From Clostridia bacterium (GTDB lineage: Bacteria; UBA6262; WVXT01): a stretch of DNA of 42,208 nt. Under the pieces are notes generated by a model. It had not been told where the DNA came from and made no database searches. It worked only from the letters and a program-made list of their open reading frames with translations. The stretch covers positions 1-42,208 of the forward strand of contig WJOT01000059.1 of the NCBI GenBank assembly GCA_009619095.1, given 5' to 3'. Position numbers and translations under genes: made by a program. This document shows positions 39,276-42,208 of this stretch, in pieces; positions within the stretch are counted from its first letter, which is position 1; each line of letters starts with the position of its first letter.

Positions 39276-40931
39276 CTAAACTTTTTCCTTTTCCTCAATA
39301 TGCTCCCTTTCCTCAATATGTTCCCACTGTAGCGGAGAAATAACCGCCTGACCGATATTGGTCAGATGGTCCCCTATCTTTTCAAAGTTACTAACCATCT
39401 CCAGAAAAACTATCCCGGAAAGCACTTTACATGTTCCATCTTCTAACCTCTTAACATGATTCTGATTTAATTTATTCCTCAAAAGGTTAACTCGAGACTC
39501 CCTCTCAATTACCTTTTGTGCCTCCTTAACCTCATTGGTCTTAAGTGCAGAAATAGCCTCCTTCACCATCTCATCTATTTCTCCCTGTAGCTGGCGGATT
39601 TCACTATTTGCCATCTTGGAGAAAGGTAACTTTTCATCAATTTTCCTTTCTGCCAGGTCCCTCAAGTTTTCCGCATGGTCGCCGATTCGCTCAACATCAT
39701 TAATTATGTGCAAAAGAGATGGTATCTTCTTCGACTCTTCCTCGCTCAATTCCCTCTGCATCAGTTCCACCAGATAATTTGAAACCGCCATCCTCAAGCT
39801 GTCCACAGCCTCTTCACCCTGGGAAACTTTATCCAATGCCTTAATATCGTCTTCCATAAATCCTTCAATAGAATCATCTATCATCTCTTTGACCAGACCT
39901 AGAGTATGAATCGTCTCATGTATACCTGCTTGCAAAGCTAAAACAGGTGTGTTTAAAAGGTGTTTTTCCAGATGCTTAGGACCTGCCTCCACAACAGTCT
40001 CCTTGCCAGGAACAACTTTTTCAATCGTGCGGGCCAGAACTCCTGCCAGGGGAAGGAAAAGCATAGTAATCATTACATTAAATATTGTATGGGCATTAGC
40101 ACATTGGCGCATAATATTAGTTGTAGTAGCCGCAATCAACTTTTGATAATAAGGCAGGAAAATCAAGAGAAGAACGACTCCTACAACTTTAAATGTAACA
40201 TGGGCAATGGCTGTCCTCTTTGCAGAAATAGTCGTGCCCATAGAAGCAAGAAGTGCAGTTATACAAGTACCAATATTGTCTCCCAAAATTAGAGGTATTG
40301 CTCCACTTAAGTCTATTAACCCCGTAGAAGCTAAAGCCAAAACTAAGCCCACGGTAACACTACTCGATTGGACCAGCATTGTTACTATCATACCAGTAGC
40401 TATGCCAGTGATAGGACTCTTACTAAAGATGATAAAGGCATTACGCACAGACTCACTAGCTCCAAAAGGCTCTACTGAACCCGTCAATATCTTCAGACCC
40501 AAAAAGAGAATACCGAAACCGAACAGAAATTCTCCAATACTCTTATAGAATTTCTTTTTAGCGAAGATGTTCATCGCCATACCCAGCCCGATAATTGGTA
40601 AAGCAAAATCAGTCAATTTAAAAGCGATTAATTGAGCAGTAATTGTCGTGCCAATATCGGCTCCCAAAATCACGCCAATTGCCTGTCTCAAAGTCATCAG
40701 CCCGGCATTAACAAATCCCACCAACATCACCGTAGTAGCGCTGGAGGACTGAATAAGCGATGTTACTCCTGCGCCAACGAGCATACCCATAAATGGTGTA
40801 GAGGTTAGAGCAGCAAGGATTTTCCTGATCTTATCTGCAGAAGCTTTGTGTAGCCCGGCACCCATAAGATGTATACCAAATATAAATAAGCCCAGCCCAC
40901 CAACTACGCCAAATATTGTCTCTCTAATCAT
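39276..40931 (-). CDS. Na+/phosphate cotransporter of the NptA/YjbB type with PhoU-like domain
   Basis: The 551-residue protein has an N-terminal membrane part of about 8-9 segments with two QSSS motifs (LIQSSSATTVMLVGF near 59 and LVQSSSVTVGLVLAL near 187). GADIGTTITAQ and GDNIGTCITAL follow in the two repeats. The C-terminal third (about 340-540) is helical and PhoU-like (ERIGDHAENLRDLAERK and EKIGDHLTNIGQAV). It probably moves phosphate with Na+. The last residues repeat EHIEER/EHIEEK from an 18-bp DNA duplication. ATG 40931 follows AAGGAG. It lies between purE and purM, an unusual place for a phosphate transporter, though purine synthesis releases much phosphate. Confidence 0.92.
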   Translation of the reverse strand: MIRETIFGVVGGLGLFIFGIHLMGAGLHKASADKIRKILAALTSTPFMGMLVGAGVTSLIQSSSATTVMLVGFVNAGLMTLRQAIGVILGADIGTTITAQLIAFKLTDFALPIIGLGMAMNIFAKKKFYKSIGEFLFGFGILFLGLKILTGSVEPFGASESVRNAFIIFSKSPITGIATGMIVTMLVQSSSVTVGLVLALASTGLIDLSGAIPLILGDNIGTCITALLASMGTTISAKRTAIAHVTFKVVGVVLLLIFLPYYQKLIAATTTNIMRQCANAHTIFNVMITMLFLPLAGVLARTIEKVVPGKETVVEAGPKHLEKHLLNTPVLALQAGIHETIHTLGLVKEMIDDSIEGFMEDDIKALDKVSQGEEAVDSLRMAVSNYLVELMQRELSEEESKKIPSLLHIINDVERIGDHAENLRDLAERKIDEKLPFSKMANSEIRQLQGEIDEMVKEAISALKTNEVKEAQKVIERESRVNLLRNKLNQNHVKRLEDGTCKVLSGIVFLEMVSNFEKIGDHLTNIGQAVISPLQWEHIEEREHIEEKEKV

Positions 40932-40949
40932 TTATTATTTACTCCTTAA

Positions 40950-41471
40950 TTATGAACTTGAGTATTTCTGGTAGCCCAATCTTTCCAATCTCTTACCTTT
41001 CTTCTCCACATCCTTCGCCAAGTCAGCTTTATATTTCTTCAATTTTTTCCGAATCTTTGCATTACTTAAAGCAAGAATCTCCACTGCCATAATAGCTGCA
41101 TTTATCGCCCCTGATTTCCCAATGGCCATCGTGGCCACAGGCACTCCTTTAGGCATCTGCACAGTAGAGTATAGAGAGTCTCTCCCCTTCAGTGGACCTG
41201 TATGCATAGGAACGCCAATAACAGGAAGAGTGGTGTGAGCAGCAATTACTCCCGCAAGATGTGCTGCTCCGCCAGCGCCAACAATTAAAACTTTCAGTCC
41301 CCTCTTCTCCGCTCTCTTAGCGTAATCGAGTGTCCTCTTAGGAGAACGGTGCGCAGAGGAGATTGTCATCTCATAAGGGACCTTAAATTTTTCCAGGATT
41401 TTTGTCGACTCTTTCATAGTAGAAAGGTCCGAATCCGATCCCAATACTATTCCCACAACTGCCTTTTTCAT
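40950..41471 (-). CDS. purE: N5-carboxyaminoimidazole ribonucleotide mutase (PurE)
   Basis: The 173-residue enzyme interconverts N5-CAIR and CAIR. Diagnostic strings: GIVLGSDSDLSTMKES, ISSAHRSPKRT, VGAGGAAHLAGV, IGVPMHTGPLKGRDSLYSTV, MPKGVPVATMAIG and a late NAAIMAVEILAL. The SAHR loop fits class I (bacterial). No purK is in the window. The frame is open to a TTG at 41495; the ATG at 41471 has AGGAGA at the best spacing (an ATG directly before it is an alternative). It lies 25 bp after purD. Confidence 0.95.
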   Translation of the reverse strand: MKKAVVGIVLGSDSDLSTMKESTKILEKFKVPYEMTISSAHRSPKRTLDYAKRAEKRGLKVLIVGAGGAAHLAGVIAAHTTLPVIGVPMHTGPLKGRDSLYSTVQMPKGVPVATMAIGKSGAINAAIMAVEILALSNAKIRKKLKKYKADLAKDVEKKGKRLERLGYQKYSSS

Positions 41472-41496
41472 CATCTCTCCTTTTGCGACGAGCAAA

Positions 41497-42208
41497 CTAA
41501 CTTTTCTTCACTCTCAATCCCTTAGCTCCGATATCCTTCCTATAATGCATTCCCTCAAAACTAATTTCTTTAACAGCCTCATAGGTCAAATCTATTGCCC
41601 CTTCCAAGGTATCTTTCCAACCGGTGACTCCCATAACCCGACCACCAGAAGTTAAGAAACGACTCCCATCTTTCTTCGTTCCCGCATGGAATACATAAAC
41701 ATCGTTCCTTTTCCCAACCTTATCCAGCCCGGATATCTCTTTGCCCTTTTCGTACGACATTGGATATCCACCCGAGGCAACCACAACACAGACACAGGAC
41801 TTCTTCTCCCACTCAATTGGAACATCTTTTAATTTCCCATCAATCGTAGCTTCCAGGAGATCAACTAAATCTGTCTTTAACAAAGGTAAGACTGCCTGGT
41901 TTTCCGGGTCACCAAAGCGAACGTTGAACTCAAGAACTTTGGGCCCCTCTCTAGTAACCATAATCCCGGCATATACTACACCTTTAAATTCTATCCCTTC
42001 CGCTTTCACCCCTTTAAGAAAATTATTGAAAATCCTCCCTTCGGCCCAGCAATAAACTTCCTCAGTCACCACCGGTGCAGGAGCATATGCTCCCATTCCT
42101 CCTGTATTTGGTCCCCTATCCTGGTCAAAAACTGGTTTATGGTCCTGCGAAGGTATTGTGGGAATAATGGTTTCTCCATCACAAAGTCCAATCAGTGATG
42201 CTTCTTCC
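41497..42208 (-). CDS. purD: Phosphoribosylamine-glycine ligase, 5' part cut by window edge
   Basis: The minus-strand frame is open from base 42208 to the stop at 41497, so this is the C-terminal 236 residues. It starts EEASLIGLCDGETIIPTIPS, then QDHKPVFDQDRGPNTGGMGA, a PurD signature including the ATP-grasp phosphate-binding loop. PKVLEFNVRFGDPENQAVLP provides metal-binding residues (EFNVRFGDPE), and the C-terminal domain has GRVMGVTG and YRKDIGAKGL. It makes GAR in the second step of purine synthesis. The start lies outside the window. The stop is 25 bp before purE. Confidence 0.96.
   Translation of the reverse strand, partial: EEASLIGLCDGETIIPTIPSQDHKPVFDQDRGPNTGGMGAYAPAPVVTEEVYCWAEGRIFNNFLKGVKAEGIEFKGVVYAGIMVTREGPKVLEFNVRFGDPENQAVLPLLKTDLVDLLEATIDGKLKDVPIEWEKKSCVCVVVASGGYPMSYEKGKEISGLDKVGKRNDVYVFHAGTKKDGSRFLTSGGRVMGVTGWKDTLEGAIDLTYEAVKEISFEGMHYRKDIGAKGLRVKKS

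Overview
The window is 42.2 kb of bacterial chromosome with moderate GC, gene-dense and almost entirely housekeeping. 37 of the 41 protein genes lie on the minus strand, as does one tRNA-Gln. The only plus-strand genes are an extracellular/outer-membrane cluster at about 24.1-29.35 kb. The gene order ispE-spoVG-glmU-prs-rplY-pth is the one known from Firmicutes. A PorV-like beta-barrel protein and proteins with FlgD/T9SS-like C-terminal domains suggest instead a diderm from a poorly cultured lineage. I cannot name the phylum from sequence alone.

Layout, left to right (minus-strand genes read right to left). 1-1.81 kb: rpsF-ssb-rpsR-rplI operon, with rplI cut by the window edge and a good sigma70-type promoter at 2021-2049. 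2.19-7.54 kb: ychF, a K+-dependent membrane pyrophosphatase (hppA), a DUF502 membrane protein and an ArsB/NhaD-type permease. 7.77-14.87 kb: pth, rplY, prs, glmU, tRNA-Gln(UUG), spoVG, ispE and a 13-TPR exported protein. 14.9-22.3 kb: a complete UMP pathway (pyrR, pyrB, pyrC, pyrK, pyrD, pyrF, pyrE) plus a DUF1015 gene, driven from a clear promoter at 22388-22416. The first step, carbamoyl phosphate synthetase, is not in the window. 22.55-23.77 kb: a GAF/HD-GYP protein of the c-di-GMP phosphodiesterase type. 24.25-29.35 kb: the plus-strand cluster. 29.37-42.2 kb: an orphan UgpC/MalK-type ABC ATPase, then a purine cluster (purA, purB, dCMP deaminase, purH, PfkB kinase, HAD protein, PurN-like formyltransferase, purM, Na/Pi cotransporter, purE, and purD cut by the right edge).

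The most unusual region is the 480-bp divergent intergenic stretch 23771-24250. On each strand it holds a long leader with a strong intrinsic-terminator hairpin before the start codon. The minus leader, for the HD-GYP gene, also carries a possible 7-codon ORF whose stop codon is the first base of the terminator stem. The plus leader, for the PorV-like operon, contains two crossing long-range pairings that could switch between terminator and antiterminator. Three helically phased 11-bp A-tract repeats lie between the promoters. A second-messenger-type enzyme and an outer-membrane/extracellular operon may therefore be co-regulated by RNA switches of no class I recognise.

The downstream plus-strand genes encode the PorV-like barrel, a 92-residue remnant-like second barrel, a 14-repeat LVIVD protein and a multi-Ig protein. 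The last two share a nearly identical 90-residue C-terminal module. Non-coding DNA elsewhere is filled with short palindromic elements: nine CCCGAT-ATCGGG hairpins, composite inverted repeats and a 179-bp MITE-like element. Many begin exactly at stop codons.
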